DNA of 64,000 nucleotides from Actinomyces minihominis (lineage in GTDB: Bacteria; Actinomycetota; Actinomycetes; Actinomycetales; Actinomycetaceae). A program made the position numbers and the translations under genes. The stretch covers positions 310,001 through 374,000 of the forward strand of contig NZ_FYEG01000001.1 in the NCBI RefSeq assembly GCF_900187855.1. The letters run 5' to 3'. This document shows, piece by piece, positions 44,456-54,716 of the stretch. Under the pieces are notes generated by a model. It was not told the origin of the DNA. It searched no databases and saw only the letters and a list, made by a program, of their open reading frames with translations. Within the stretch, counting starts at the first letter, position 1. Each line of letters begins with the position of its first letter.

Positions 44456-46786
44456 CTACGAGTTGGCGCCTCCCACGAGGCCGTCATAGATGGTCCGGTA
44501 GGCATTCGCAACTGCACGTGGACTGAAGCGGTCGCGGACCGACTTGGATATCTCGTCAGCACTTACACCCCTCGTCTTATCGCGGAGCCGCAACAGGGCA
44601 TCTGCGTAAGCCTCGGGGTCTTCCTCCGCGACGATTTCCGAGAAACGCTCATCCGCATACTCAACGTGGCCTCCCTGGTCGCTCGCGCAGAGAGGCCGAC
44701 CACTAACCAGTGCTTCCGCAGCCGCCACGAAGAAGTTGTCGCCCTTGGTAGGGGCAAAGAAGATGTGGGAGTCAGCAATCTCCTTCTCGACCTGCGCCGG
44801 ACTGCCGGGGCCAAGGAACACCGTGTCCACCCCTAGCTCTTCCGCTAGTTGGGCCGCCTCTTCTCTTTGGTCGCCCTCCCCCGTCCAGCGCAGCGATGCC
44901 TTCACTCCACGCTTATTGAGGGCGAAGAGCGTCCTCACCGCCAGCAATGGGTTCTTACGTTCGATTACTCCCCCCGTCGACGAGAGCCGCAGCGTCTCGT
45001 CCGTGGCGTCTAGGGGAACGACCTGCGTTGGGACAGGCACGATACAGGGGATCAGCTCGACCGTTTTTGCTCCTCGAAACTGCCTGATTGGCGCGGCCAG
45101 CCGTTCACTCTCGGCCACGACCACGTCGGGCAGCCGCAAGAGGGCGGCAAACGCTGGGCGCACCAGACGCAGAAGACGCGAAGCTGAGGCCGGAGCACTA
45201 AGCGCAGACCAGTGTTCCGTGTGAACCCAGGGCAATCGGCCCCGGGCAGCTGCAACCGCGGGCAACACGGAAATCGCGTGGGAGTTGACGAGGTCGAAGT
45301 TGCGCAGTGCAGACCGAAGAGTGCGGGTCGCACAGGCGACGGAAGCAGGCCGGGCCGGGTTCATCCCAATGTGGAGGACGCGCACGCCCCCTCGCACTTC
45401 TCGTTTCAGTTGCCCGTCGGGAACCTCGCGATCAAGATGGATAACACTGACGTCCGCACCTGCCTGCGCAAGTGCTTCAACCTCACGCGCGACGAAGAGG
45501 CCGGAAACCTCGTTCGTCGCCGTCGGATACCACGGGGTCACGACAGCTACCCGGGGCTCCGGGGCATGCTCCGAGCGGCGCTTCCCCTCCGCCACGGTCG
45601 ACAGGAAGGACACTGCCTTCTTTGCCGTGGCCCTGATCGAACGGTTCTCAACCACCCAGCGCCGCAGTCGAGCCGGATCCCCACCGGGAGCAGCCGCGTC
45701 AAGATAACTCAGCACCGCGATCGCGATCTCGTCGGGATCGTGAGCAGTGACGACCCCCAGATGATGCTCGGCAATATCGCTTGCTGCCGGACCTTTGCCC
45801 GCGTAAACAACAGGAACTCCAGCTGAAGGAGCCGCCAGAACCTTGGTTGGATAGGCAAAGTCATAACCCAGATCGGGGACGATTGAAACCAGTGAGCACC
45901 GGGCCCCGCTCAAGAGTCGAGCAACTTCCTCGGGCGAGGAATGTGGTAACTGCACGATGACATCGCGCCCGTGGCGCGCATTTACGTCCTCGGCAATGGC
46001 AGCAATGGTGTCCCATTCACTGCCCTGACCGACAAACACCAGCTGCGCAGTCGTGCTGAAGAGGGCGACCACATCGAAGGCGCGCGCAAATACGGAGGCT
46101 CCCTGCCATTCGGAAGCCGTTCCCGCGTAGATAGCGTAGGGGCCTGTAATGCCAAGCGCTTTACGTTCGTCCTCGGCAAGAGGGGCCGTATCGAGGCGAT
46201 AGACCTCGGTGTCGATCCCGTTGGGAATGACCGCTATGTTGGGAGCCCCCAGTTCGCGGACGCGCTCGGCCACCCCCTCCGAGACTGCAATTACCCCTGC
46301 GGCCCCACGAATCGCGAACTTCTCCACCAACCGCAGCACACTGACAACTAGCTTGGGTGCGCCCGCAATCTCACTAGCATCTGACCAAATGTCCGCCGCG
46401 TACCAGACGTAGGGGAAGCGGCGCAGCGTCGCGGCAACCCGGGTTACTGCTCCGGTAGTGGGTGGCGGTTCCACGAGGACGACGTCGGGACGGCGCGCAG
46501 CGAGGAGTCTGAAGAAGAGCGGGAGATCAAACGACATGTAGGGCAGATAGCCGCGAATGTAGCCTGTCGCATCGCGCAGGGCGGGCCAGCGACTGACCGA
46601 GTAGGTGAAGGTAGCTGGAAGACTACGTGCGGATGGAGCCGGCGTTGTGGTGAGAACCCTGACCAGCGCCCCCTCGTCCTCAAGCGCCTTGCAGACTGCC
46701 CCGAGCCGGAACGAAGCCGCTGCTGGTTCCGGCAGAAAAATGCGGCTGGCGACGATTACAGAAAGCCTTCCCCTAGAGTGACTCAC
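44456..46786 (-). CDS. Tandem double glycosyltransferase (GT4-GT4 fusion)
   Basis: 776 residues from the GTG at 46786, which has AAGGAGG upstream and overlaps the previous stop as GTGA. The first half (about 1-395) is a GT4/GT-B enzyme with an N-terminal FLPEPAAASFRLGAVCKAL loop and the donor motif DFAYPTKVLAAPSAGVPVV. The second half (about 400-776) is another: RVAVVTPWYPTATNEVSGLFVAREV, THTEHWS-like VHTEHWSAL and PTKGDNFFVAAAEALVSG. Two transferases in one chain suggest two sequential sugars added in one pass. Order and donors are unknown. Confidence 0.92.
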   Translation of the reverse strand: MSHSRGRLSVIVASRIFLPEPAAASFRLGAVCKALEDEGALVRVLTTTPAPSARSLPATFTYSVSRWPALRDATGYIRGYLPYMSFDLPLFFRLLAARRPDVVLVEPPPTTGAVTRVAATLRRFPYVWYAADIWSDASEIAGAPKLVVSVLRLVEKFAIRGAAGVIAVSEGVAERVRELGAPNIAVIPNGIDTEVYRLDTAPLAEDERKALGITGPYAIYAGTASEWQGASVFARAFDVVALFSTTAQLVFVGQGSEWDTIAAIAEDVNARHGRDVIVQLPHSSPEEVARLLSGARCSLVSIVPDLGYDFAYPTKVLAAPSAGVPVVYAGKGPAASDIAEHHLGVVTAHDPDEIAIAVLSYLDAAAPGGDPARLRRWVVENRSIRATAKKAVSFLSTVAEGKRRSEHAPEPRVAVVTPWYPTATNEVSGLFVAREVEALAQAGADVSVIHLDREVPDGQLKREVRGGVRVLHIGMNPARPASVACATRTLRSALRNFDLVNSHAISVLPAVAAARGRLPWVHTEHWSALSAPASASRLLRLVRPAFAALLRLPDVVVAESERLAAPIRQFRGAKTVELIPCIVPVPTQVVPLDATDETLRLSSTGGVIERKNPLLAVRTLFALNKRGVKASLRWTGEGDQREEAAQLAEELGVDTVFLGPGSPAQVEKEIADSHIFFAPTKGDNFFVAAAEALVSGRPLCASDQGGHVEYADERFSEIVAEEDPEAYADALLRLRDKTRGVSADEISKSVRDRFSPRAVANAYRTIYDGLVGGANS

Positions 46787-47925
46787 GCTCCTACCTCCTT
46801 CAGAACGCCTGCCGCGTAGGCTGCGCGCGCTTCCCAAGTGTTGCTCTGCCCGGCCTTTGCCGCATTTGCGGCTTTTGCCGCGACCTCTGCTGGAGCGGCT
46901 TTGAGTCGCTTGAGCAGATCCGCAAGCGAAGCCGCATCGAAGTCCGCTACCCAACCGGCATCGGCTTCTTCAACGACTTTAGCTGCCGCAGTGTCTCGCG
47001 AGGCAATGATTGGCTTTCCACGCCCCAAGTACTCGTAGAGCTTCACAGGGGCTGCAAAGGAGCGGTACTCCTGAGGGCGCATGAAGAGGAGCGCGATGTC
47101 CGCCTGATCGTAGAGAGGATCCAGAGCGTCGCCTGATCCCATCACGAATGATGTCGCCTCACCCAAGGTCTCCGCGTACTCCGCCTCCGCGGCCCTTCTG
47201 TTCTCCTCGCGGGTACAGATGGTGAGTTCTACGTCCCGGCTCCTCTCAACACCTTCGATCAGCGCGCTGACGTCATAGTGCTCGCCCCCAACGGCGCCCA
47301 CATAGAAAAGCCGAAGTGAGCCGTCCGTGTCATGGCTTTGACCCGACCCAGTCTGGGGGTCCGCTCCCGGTGGCAGTGCAACCTGCAGGGGTCCGTTGAG
47401 GCCGGGAACGTAGCGCCCCATCTCGACGGAGGGCAGGAAGACCACGTCCGCGTAGCGATTAAAAGTCTTGATCTCGCGGGAGTAGAGCAACTTCATGACG
47501 GTTGCGGTGGGAACGCCGACGCCTTGCACATAGTCATCGAAAGCCCAGTAGACATCCCTGTAGAAGACGCCGATGGGGGTCCCGTGCTCGTGCAGAAATC
47601 GGAAGATCTTTCGGTCCAAGTTGAGGATCAGCGGGAAGTGGCGCGGTTCTGTGAACGATGAGGGGATCGTTGCCGCCTCGGAGTAGACGAAGTCAGGCTT
47701 CCAGCCCGCTGCCACGCCGCGTCGCAGAGAGGCAAATCGTCGACGCCGTTCCGCTGCGTAACCCGTGATCTGAAAGACCTCAAAGCCCAGCGCTTTGAAA
47801 GCCTGCAACATTTTCCAGGGACGAATCGCGGAAGCAGTGTTGGCGCCTGCGCTAACCGGGAACGGCGTATGAAAGACCATTCGCCTTGGTGCCGGTCCCG
47901 CTGAACCTGTCCCAGGACCCCTCAT
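46783..47925 (-). CDS. GT4-like glycosyltransferase, single domain
   Basis: 380 residues. It opens with RMVFHTPFPVSAGANTASAIRPWKMLQAF; the ATG at 47925 is used, though Met16 at 47880 is possible. It ends with a GT4-type donor site in PVKLYEYLGRGKPIIAS. It is clearly related to the C-terminal half of the double enzyme at 49252 (same VFYRDVYW, YLGRGKPI and RPW/RPVKM patterns), so the gene or domain was duplicated. It is divergent from the gene at 48053. Confidence 0.88.
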   Translation of the reverse strand: MRGPGTGSAGPAPRRMVFHTPFPVSAGANTASAIRPWKMLQAFKALGFEVFQITGYAAERRRRFASLRRGVAAGWKPDFVYSEAATIPSSFTEPRHFPLILNLDRKIFRFLHEHGTPIGVFYRDVYWAFDDYVQGVGVPTATVMKLLYSREIKTFNRYADVVFLPSVEMGRYVPGLNGPLQVALPPGADPQTGSGQSHDTDGSLRLFYVGAVGGEHYDVSALIEGVERSRDVELTICTREENRRAAEAEYAETLGEATSFVMGSGDALDPLYDQADIALLFMRPQEYRSFAAPVKLYEYLGRGKPIIASRDTAAAKVVEEADAGWVADFDAASLADLLKRLKAAPAEVAAKAANAAKAGQSNTWEARAAYAAGVLKEVGA

Positions 47926-48052
47926 GCCAGCCCCCCTCCCTTGCCCTTACATCTGGCGGTCTACGTCGAGTCAATCGAAAAAGCAATGCCGCCCCGCTAG
48001 ACTAGAGCGTACCGCGGCCTACCGCACAGCAGCGGAAGAGGGGAAGCAAACC

Positions 48053-49255
48053 GTGGGTGAAGTTGGCAAACCGGGTGGGAAAGCCCTCCTCGTCTCCTAC
48101 ACCGATATCGACCGTGATCCTCGAGTCAGGCGTGAGGTCAACTGGCTGGTCGAGGACGGATGGACCGTCGACACCTTAGGACTGGGCAATCAGAAGGTCC
48201 CAGGTGCAGCCCACAGCTACTTCCTTGAGCCTCCACGTCGGTGGGTGACCTCAAGACTGGGCTACCTCATAGCCGGCGCAGTCCTGCCCCGAAAGGTCTC
48301 CTTCCGCCGTCAGCTGCTTGATCGTGTTCCCACGGCTGTAATACAACGGGTTAAGGCTGGGTTCTACGACCTCATTGTTCTAAATGATCAGGAGTTTCTC
48401 CCCTGGCTCACGGATGATCGCGCTCTTGGCAGTGCCCTCGACGTGACGCAGTTTCACGTCGACATGCATGAGAAGAGGAACCCTCGTTTCCGACGTGACA
48501 CCGTTGGAGCGCGACTGGCCGCACCGTACTACCGGTGGCGCTACCGACAATTGGCGAACCCGAGGATTCACTCACGCACAGTCGTCAATCAGCCCATCGG
48601 CGCCCTTTACGCCGAAGAACTTGGCATTCCTGACCTGACGCCCATTCGCAACATCCCGCCGTTTGAAGACCTCACCCCAGTTGATCGGGGTGACGGAAAG
48701 ATCAAGCTGCTCTTTCACGGCATGGGAGGGAAGCTGCGCGGGATTCAGGAAATTGTCGAAGCCATGGGCACGTTGCCTGACCGCTTCGAGGCGACTTTCA
48801 TGCTCATGCCGAGCCCCGACCAGCACCTGTGGCTGAAGGAGATGATTGAGGCAAGTCCAGCGCGAGGGCGCATCGAGATTGTCCCGCCCGCTCCCATGAC
48901 TGAGATCGCCAAGTCGATTAACCGCTACGACATGGAAATTATCTATTTACCCCCATCGAACATGAATCTGACCTACGCCTCCCCCAACAAGTTCTATGAG
49001 GCGCTGCAGGGGCGCCTTGCACTTGCCGTGCGAGACGACTTCATCATGGCGCCACTAGTGCGCGAATGGGGTAACGGGGTGGTCGTGCCAGGACACAGTG
49101 GGACACAGCTTGCCGATGCTCTACGTGACCTGACTGTTGAGGAAGTCCAGCGGATGAAACTGGCCTCGAACACTGTCGCTCAGGAAGTTAACGCAGAAGC
49201 TGAGGGAAAGACCTTCCTACGTGCAGTGCGGGACGGCGCGCCCGACAACGCCTAA
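48053..49255 (+). CDS. Glycosyltransferase family 4
   Basis: 400 residues from the GTG at 48053, with GAGGGGAAG upstream; the frame is open further upstream but overlaps the divergent gene. N-terminus KALLVSYTDIDRDPRVRREVNWL, acceptor-side HVDMHEKRNPRF and the GT4 donor region YASPNKFYEALQGRLALAV. It converges on the double enzyme gene with a 4-nt overlap. It resembles the N-terminal half of that protein. Confidence 0.9.
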   Translation: MGEVGKPGGKALLVSYTDIDRDPRVRREVNWLVEDGWTVDTLGLGNQKVPGAAHSYFLEPPRRWVTSRLGYLIAGAVLPRKVSFRRQLLDRVPTAVIQRVKAGFYDLIVLNDQEFLPWLTDDRALGSALDVTQFHVDMHEKRNPRFRRDTVGARLAAPYYRWRYRQLANPRIHSRTVVNQPIGALYAEELGIPDLTPIRNIPPFEDLTPVDRGDGKIKLLFHGMGGKLRGIQEIVEAMGTLPDRFEATFMLMPSPDQHLWLKEMIEASPARGRIEIVPPAPMTEIAKSINRYDMEIIYLPPSNMNLTYASPNKFYEALQGRLALAVRDDFIMAPLVREWGNGVVVPGHSGTQLADALRDLTVEEVQRMKLASNTVAQEVNAEAEGKTFLRAVRDGAPDNA

Positions 49256-51516
49256 CTCGTTTGGCTGAGGAACTGCGCCACTTCCAGGGCCCGATGACGC
49301 CAGGTCTGTTCGGAACTGTACTTGCGGACCCGTTCTGAGCGGATCTCAATCTCTTGAGGATCCGAGCCGACCTCGATCAGCCAGTTACGGAAACTTTCCA
49401 CGGAGTACGGAAGCACCCAGCCCAGTCCATTCTGCTCGATTAACTCGGCGGCATTCGTTCCTGCTGAAGTGACAATCGGTTTGCCTCTGCCCAGGTACTC
49501 GTACAGCTTCATAGGTGCAGCCATACTTCGGTACTCATCGGGCTTCAAGAACAGGCACCCCACCTCAGCCCAGGAGTAGAGAGCATCAAGACCGCTTCCA
49601 GAGGCATGCACAACGTGGGCACCGTCGGTGGTGACACCGTCCTCAGCCTGCGCGACGCTCGGATAGAGGGACTTCCTGGAGGCCCACTCATCGGGTCGAA
49701 CGCAAAGTAGAAGCGTCCCGTTAGGGGCCGTTCCAACCGCTTCAACAACCTTGTGGAGGTCGTACGCTGCACCGATTCCACCCACGTAGAACACGTGTGG
49801 CTGGCTACCCCCAGAGGGGGTCGGCTCGCTGGAGAAGTCCAAATCCAAACCCGGGGGCAGGGGCTCCACTCGGGGAAAGCGACTCCGGCCAGGAATGTAG
49901 TCGGCAAACTTTCGTGACGGGACGAACAGCACGGAAAGTGCATGCCTGTAAGCCCGCAAGTCAGCCCGGTAGCGCCACACGAGGAACCTTCCCAGGGCTC
50001 CCTTGGGCGCATGCTCAGTGAAGTTCCAGTAGATGTCCCTGTAGAACAACCCGGTCGGGATTCCGTGACTGCGGCAAAACTCGATGAACTTCAAGTCGCG
50101 ACTAAGACTGGTGTGACGCGTCACGGGTTCACCCAGACCCGTGGGGGTTGTCTTTGATTCCGAGTAAAGGAACTGTGGTCGCAGGCCGGCGGCAATCGCG
50201 GCTCGCAGTGCCTTCATCTGCCGACGTCGAGTGTCATGGTTTCCCGAAACTTCAAAGACCCTGTAGCCAGCTTCTTCAAACGCCTTGCGCATCTTCACAG
50301 GGCGAATGCCGCTCGCACTCTTGGAGTTTGGGTCGAGCTTAAAGGGAACGTGGAAGATCATACTCGGCTTCGCGTCGGGCCCGAACCGGTCGGCGAGCGC
50401 CGCGATCGCCCTCGTCCAGTCCCCGACGTGCTGCTCGGCCGAAAGAGGCCAGGCAGCCTTGTCGGCATTGGCCTTGAACCTGGCTACCGACTCTGGGTCG
50501 AGCGCATCAATGGCCTCCGCGAGGCTTGCAGCCGTAAAATCCTTGGTTATCAGCCCAAGATCGTTCTCTTCGACGATCACTTCGATGGGCACAGTGGGGC
50601 CGGAAATGACTCCGAGCCGAGCCTGGACGTAGTCAAATAACTTGTTCGGCAGCGTCATCCGTAGGTTCGAAGTCGTGGGCGGGAAGAAGGGCAACCCGAT
50701 GTCGTACTGGTTCAGCGTCGAGATCAGCTGCCGGTGGGGCACCGGGGGAAGGACCCGAACCCGGCCACCGGTGCTTTCTGCGAGTGAAACCAGGCTCTTG
50801 TGGTAATCGGTCCCCTCACCCATGAGGAGAAGATCGAGCCGAACATCAGCCGATGCAAGACTGACAGCCTCAATTAGCGTCTCAAGACGGCGGTTGACGT
50901 TGCTGGCGCCGGAGTGAACCAGTCTCAGAGGCTCATGGACGGGTGTCGGAGAACTTTCGACGAAGTAGGAGGCATTGGGAACCACGCCGCACTTCAAACC
51001 AAACTCTTTGGAGTAGTGTTCTGCCAAAGCGTGGTTGATCGTGGTGACCGAGTGGATCCGGCTGGCCCAGTGCTTCAGCATCCACTCGAAATAGGGGCGC
51101 CGTAGACGATTCCACGCCGGCTCGTTGTCGCGCAACCCCACCCAGTACTCATGCAGATCAAGATGGATTCTGTTCGGGTCGGTAACCGCGAGCGCCACTC
51201 CCACGGAGTCGAGGTCGTTGGCAAGAAGGATATCGAAACGTGCTTGCTTCAGTGCTGTACGTGCTTGTCGGACTGCCCCATCGGACCAGTAAGCCAGTTC
51301 GTAGGCCTTGGCATGCCAGAAGGCGGCGCGAATCTTTTCCTCGTTGGCCGTGATGGTTCGTTCAATCTCAATGTGGGGGATATCTTCGGCAACCGGGCCC
51401 CCGAATCCACAGGTGGTGACTGCGTAGTCATCCCGAAAGGTCTGCACCTGACGCAGGATCCGCGCATCACTCGCCAGGTTGGAGAATGACAAAATCATCA
51501 GCCTAGGTTTACTCAT
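49252..51516 (-). CDS. Tandem double glycosyltransferase (two GT-B domains)
   Basis: 754 residues from the ATG at 51516, with CGGAG upstream; two GTG codons just before it are less likely. Residues about 1-370 are a GT4 domain (LMILSFSNLASDARILRQVQ, HLDLHEYWVGLRDNEP, MTLPNKLFDYVQARLGV). Residues about 380-754 form a second domain, starting IFHVPFKLDPNSKSASGIRPVKM and ending PMKLYEYLGRGKPIVTSAG, which is a paralogue of the stand-alone enzyme at 46783. It is a natural fusion of two types that exist separately in the same cluster. Confidence 0.92.
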   Translation of the reverse strand: MSKPRLMILSFSNLASDARILRQVQTFRDDYAVTTCGFGGPVAEDIPHIEIERTITANEEKIRAAFWHAKAYELAYWSDGAVRQARTALKQARFDILLANDLDSVGVALAVTDPNRIHLDLHEYWVGLRDNEPAWNRLRRPYFEWMLKHWASRIHSVTTINHALAEHYSKEFGLKCGVVPNASYFVESSPTPVHEPLRLVHSGASNVNRRLETLIEAVSLASADVRLDLLLMGEGTDYHKSLVSLAESTGGRVRVLPPVPHRQLISTLNQYDIGLPFFPPTTSNLRMTLPNKLFDYVQARLGVISGPTVPIEVIVEENDLGLITKDFTAASLAEAIDALDPESVARFKANADKAAWPLSAEQHVGDWTRAIAALADRFGPDAKPSMIFHVPFKLDPNSKSASGIRPVKMRKAFEEAGYRVFEVSGNHDTRRRQMKALRAAIAAGLRPQFLYSESKTTPTGLGEPVTRHTSLSRDLKFIEFCRSHGIPTGLFYRDIYWNFTEHAPKGALGRFLVWRYRADLRAYRHALSVLFVPSRKFADYIPGRSRFPRVEPLPPGLDLDFSSEPTPSGGSQPHVFYVGGIGAAYDLHKVVEAVGTAPNGTLLLCVRPDEWASRKSLYPSVAQAEDGVTTDGAHVVHASGSGLDALYSWAEVGCLFLKPDEYRSMAAPMKLYEYLGRGKPIVTSAGTNAAELIEQNGLGWVLPYSVESFRNWLIEVGSDPQEIEIRSERVRKYSSEQTWRHRALEVAQFLSQTS

Positions 51517-51707
51517 CACCACTCCGGGCTCGGTCGACGGACAGCACTCCCCCAGCGTATTGCAATTGCCCTGCTCTGAAGACAGCTCCGCTGCTGGGCT
51601 GGGGAGTTGCGGATATCGGCCTCTTCACCGAAATACTTGCTAACGTGTCCGATGAAGCCACAACTTGGCCCGGTCTTAGTCGGCTCCCCAGCGGTACTGG
51701 AGGCAAA

Positions 51708-52880
51708 ATGCATGTCTTGTTCGTTCCCTCGTGGTACCCGAAAAATGCCGGTGATATTGCGGGCTCCTTCTTTCGTGAGCAGGCCGAGGCCCTCTCAAGA
51801 GGCGGGGTTCTAGCAGGCGTGCTCGCGTTGACGCCCGACCCCATCTACGCGAAAGGGCACAAGCCGCAGCGGCCACTTCAGGTCAGCAAGGAAAACGGGC
51901 TCGGTGTTGTTCGGGGCTCCATCACATTTCTGCTTCCCCTGCAGCGCTGGCTCGATGTTCAGCTCTCGAAGCGACGCCTGTATCACGCTTGGGAAACGTA
52001 CGTGGCCAACTTCGGCAGGCCAGATGTGATCCATGCTCACAGCCTGTTCCCAGGCTCATACTTCGCCGACGTACTCTCCAAGAAGTATGGGGTCCCCTTC
52101 ATCTACACGGAACACCGGACTCTGGGCCATCTGCTAACCCGATCACGACTAAGCAAGAGAGTCGCCCAAGAGATCGTCCGAGCGGCGCATAGCCGTCATG
52201 CAGTATCGAAGGGGCACGCCAAGCACCTAGCGGAGAGGTTTGAGACTCCAGACTGGGAGTACACCCCCAACCTGCTTCCGCCCAGTTCCGAAGTCGAACA
52301 GGAGCTGACTTGGTCCGAAGGGGAGGCAGCCTCCCACTACACCTTTGGGCACATGTCCATGCTCGTGGCCTGGAAGCGCGCCGATATGCTGCTCGAAGCG
52401 TTTGCCAGGGTCCATGAGAAGGATCCGAACGTGCGCCTTGTCATTGGCGGTCCCAACCCTGAGCAGGCAGGCCTTCTCGACCTTGCTGAGTCGCTTGGTA
52501 TTAGCGAGGTCGTCACGTTCCTGGGGCTTGTAGACCGTTCGACGGTGGCCGATTTCTACCGATCAATCGACTGTTTCGTCCTCCCCTCCGCCACTGAACC
52601 GATGGGCGTGGTCCAAGTTGAGGCATTAGCAGCGGGTGTCCCTGTCATCAGCACAAGGACATGGGGCGGCGAGACTGTCATCGAAGAGGGCGACGGCTTG
52701 CTGGTGGACATCGATGATGTCGATGGACTTACTGAAGCCATGTTTCACGTGAAAGACGAACCCGAGTCCACCTCGGACCGTCTGAACCGCCGCGAGCGGA
52801 GTGTTCGCAGGTTTGGCTCGAAAGCATTTGTCGATCGGTACCGAACGGTCTACGGCGCCGCGGTGGCAGCTGGAAGGTAG
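51708..52880 (+). CDS. Glycosyltransferase family 4
   Basis: 390 residues from the ATG at 51708, which has TGGAGG upstream. The N-terminal MHVLFVPSWYPKNAGDIAGSFFREQAEAL and the C-terminal donor motif PSATEPMGVVQVEALAAGVPVI (ExxxxxxxE) are classic GT4. The first domain shows the H-x-HSLFPGSYFADVL acceptor region. It is divergent from the double enzyme and converges on the ABC exporter. Confidence 0.94.
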   Translation: MHVLFVPSWYPKNAGDIAGSFFREQAEALSRGGVLAGVLALTPDPIYAKGHKPQRPLQVSKENGLGVVRGSITFLLPLQRWLDVQLSKRRLYHAWETYVANFGRPDVIHAHSLFPGSYFADVLSKKYGVPFIYTEHRTLGHLLTRSRLSKRVAQEIVRAAHSRHAVSKGHAKHLAERFETPDWEYTPNLLPPSSEVEQELTWSEGEAASHYTFGHMSMLVAWKRADMLLEAFARVHEKDPNVRLVIGGPNPEQAGLLDLAESLGISEVVTFLGLVDRSTVADFYRSIDCFVLPSATEPMGVVQVEALAAGVPVISTRTWGGETVIEEGDGLLVDIDDVDGLTEAMFHVKDEPESTSDRLNRRERSVRRFGSKAFVDRYRTVYGAAVAAGR

Positions 52881-52886
52881 AAAGCT

Positions 52887-54707
52887 CTAGTTCTCGTCAA
52901 GAAGCCCGGCTAGCGCAGCCTGCTGCGCAAACTCCGGCACTTGGGTAACTACTTCCATGAATGTTCCCGAGCCGAGGATGCGACCCTGATCTAGGTAGCA
53001 GATCTGGTCGTAGTCACGGATAGTCGCCAGGCGATGCGCCACGGTGATGAAAGTGACGTCACCCTGGAGTTTCTCTAAAGACTCAGTGACTCGACGTTCA
53101 GTCGCAGTATCGAGGGCGCTCGTGGCCTCATCCATCACCATGATGAGGGGATCAGAGTAAAGGGCGCGGGCTATGCCCAGCCTCTGCTGCTGCCCTCCGG
53201 AGATCGATGCGCCGCGCTCCCCTACCTTCTCGGCAATGCCGTCGCCCCGCTGCGCCAGTTCATGGAGGTCAGCGCGTTCCAGGGAGGAAATCACGCGATC
53301 GCGGTCGTACTCAGAACTCCAAGTCAGGGCAACGTTCTGGGCGATGGAAGCATCGAAGAGGGCGACGCGCTGCGGTACATAACCGACTCGAGCCCGCCAC
53401 TGCCCCATCACGGTCTTCAGTGGCAAACCGTCGATTGTCATCGTGCCGCGACTCGCTTCGCTGAGGCCGAGAATGACGTCGACCAGGGTGGATTTACCGG
53501 CTCCTGAAGGCCCCACAATGGCAAGGGTCGAACCAAAGGGTACGGTCAGGGAGATGTCATCGAGGACGTCCTTGTCGGCCTTCGGGTAGCGGAAGCCAAC
53601 TCCAGCCAACTCCAGCTGCCGGGGGTTCTCCGGGAGGACTTCCGTGTCCTTCGCTAGCCGCTCGACCTCGTCAACCTCGACCTTCTTTAGCTCGCGAATA
53701 ACATCCTTCGCGTAAACCTGGTTCGCAGAGGCCTGTGCCAACGTGGCCTGAATGGAGTTGAGGGCCGGGATCATCCGGAAACCCGTTACACCGAACAGGG
53801 CCACCGCGAACAGCGCTTGGTTCAGTCCACCAGTCGCATAGGCCACGCCGCCGACCAGAAGGAAGCCCCCGATTAGTGCGGACTCCATCGCATACTTGGG
53901 GACAACCCCTAAAAAGGAGATGTTGGCTCGCGCTCTGGTCGCGCGCCGACGGTTCTGCTGAAGCACTTCGCCAACCTCATCCAGCTTCCCTCGCAAGGTA
54001 ACTTCCTTGAGGGCATCAACCATCTCCGTCATGATGGTCGCCACCCTGTAGGCAAACTGGCGGTTGTGCAGGCCGGCAAGACGCATGCGGCGGTTCAGCA
54101 CCACCATGATCAAGAGGGCAACGATGCCGAGGTAGACCAGGGCGATCAAAGCGATCCACGGCTCGGCAACGACGAGGACGAGGAGGATTGAGACAAACGT
54201 GACGACGTTCCCCGGAACCTGCGAGAGGGGAAGGATAAAGCCCAGGTTGGTATTTGCCATCGAACTGTCAACGATGCGAGTCACTTCTGCCGTACTCAGT
54301 TGTGAGCGCTGTTCCCAAGTCGAGCGGGTGTAGGCCCGGAAGAGGTCGTTGCCAACCTCCAGCTCATAGCGGGCGAACCTCCGCGTTGCGAACCAGTGCA
54401 TCATCACGGCAACGACACCCTTAAGGATGAACAGCAAACACATGACGAGGACGAGCCCCAGGGTCCAGCTCTCAGGAATAGGGCCAAAGATTGGCAGAGT
54501 CATCTGGGTCCCGGTGACCAGTGGAGTGATGACAAGAAGCATCAGCCCAAGCGCAACGGTCTCAACGAGGCCGAGGGTGCCGGAGATTATGGCGTACCAA
54601 ATGTAGAAGGGTTTGGCGCCACGAGGAAGCACCTCGAAGAGCTCAGAGAGAGTTCCAAGCAGCTCTCGAACCCCCGCTCGCTTTGGGGCAGAGTTCCGTT
54701 TCGTCAT
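52887..54707 (-). CDS. ABC exporter with fused membrane and ATPase domains (PglK/MsbA-like)
   Basis: 606 residues. About 30-330 form a six-helix ABC exporter membrane domain; about 365-600 form the ATPase with Walker A GPSGAGKST, signature SISGGQQQRLG and Walker B MVMDEATSALD. It is a homodimeric exporter in a glycosyltransferase cluster. The N-terminus (LSELFEVLPRGAKPFYIWYAIISG) resembles lipid-linked oligosaccharide flippases such as PglK. I therefore infer transport of a lipid-linked glycan or glycolipid. The gene follows the GT gene at 54717 by 9 nt. Confidence 0.92.
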   Translation of the reverse strand: MTKRNSAPKRAGVRELLGTLSELFEVLPRGAKPFYIWYAIISGTLGLVETVALGLMLLVITPLVTGTQMTLPIFGPIPESWTLGLVLVMCLLFILKGVVAVMMHWFATRRFARYELEVGNDLFRAYTRSTWEQRSQLSTAEVTRIVDSSMANTNLGFILPLSQVPGNVVTFVSILLVLVVAEPWIALIALVYLGIVALLIMVVLNRRMRLAGLHNRQFAYRVATIMTEMVDALKEVTLRGKLDEVGEVLQQNRRRATRARANISFLGVVPKYAMESALIGGFLLVGGVAYATGGLNQALFAVALFGVTGFRMIPALNSIQATLAQASANQVYAKDVIRELKKVEVDEVERLAKDTEVLPENPRQLELAGVGFRYPKADKDVLDDISLTVPFGSTLAIVGPSGAGKSTLVDVILGLSEASRGTMTIDGLPLKTVMGQWRARVGYVPQRVALFDASIAQNVALTWSSEYDRDRVISSLERADLHELAQRGDGIAEKVGERGASISGGQQQRLGIARALYSDPLIMVMDEATSALDTATERRVTESLEKLQGDVTFITVAHRLATIRDYDQICYLDQGRILGSGTFMEVVTQVPEFAQQAALAGLLDEN

Positions 54708-54716
54708 TTGGCAAGC

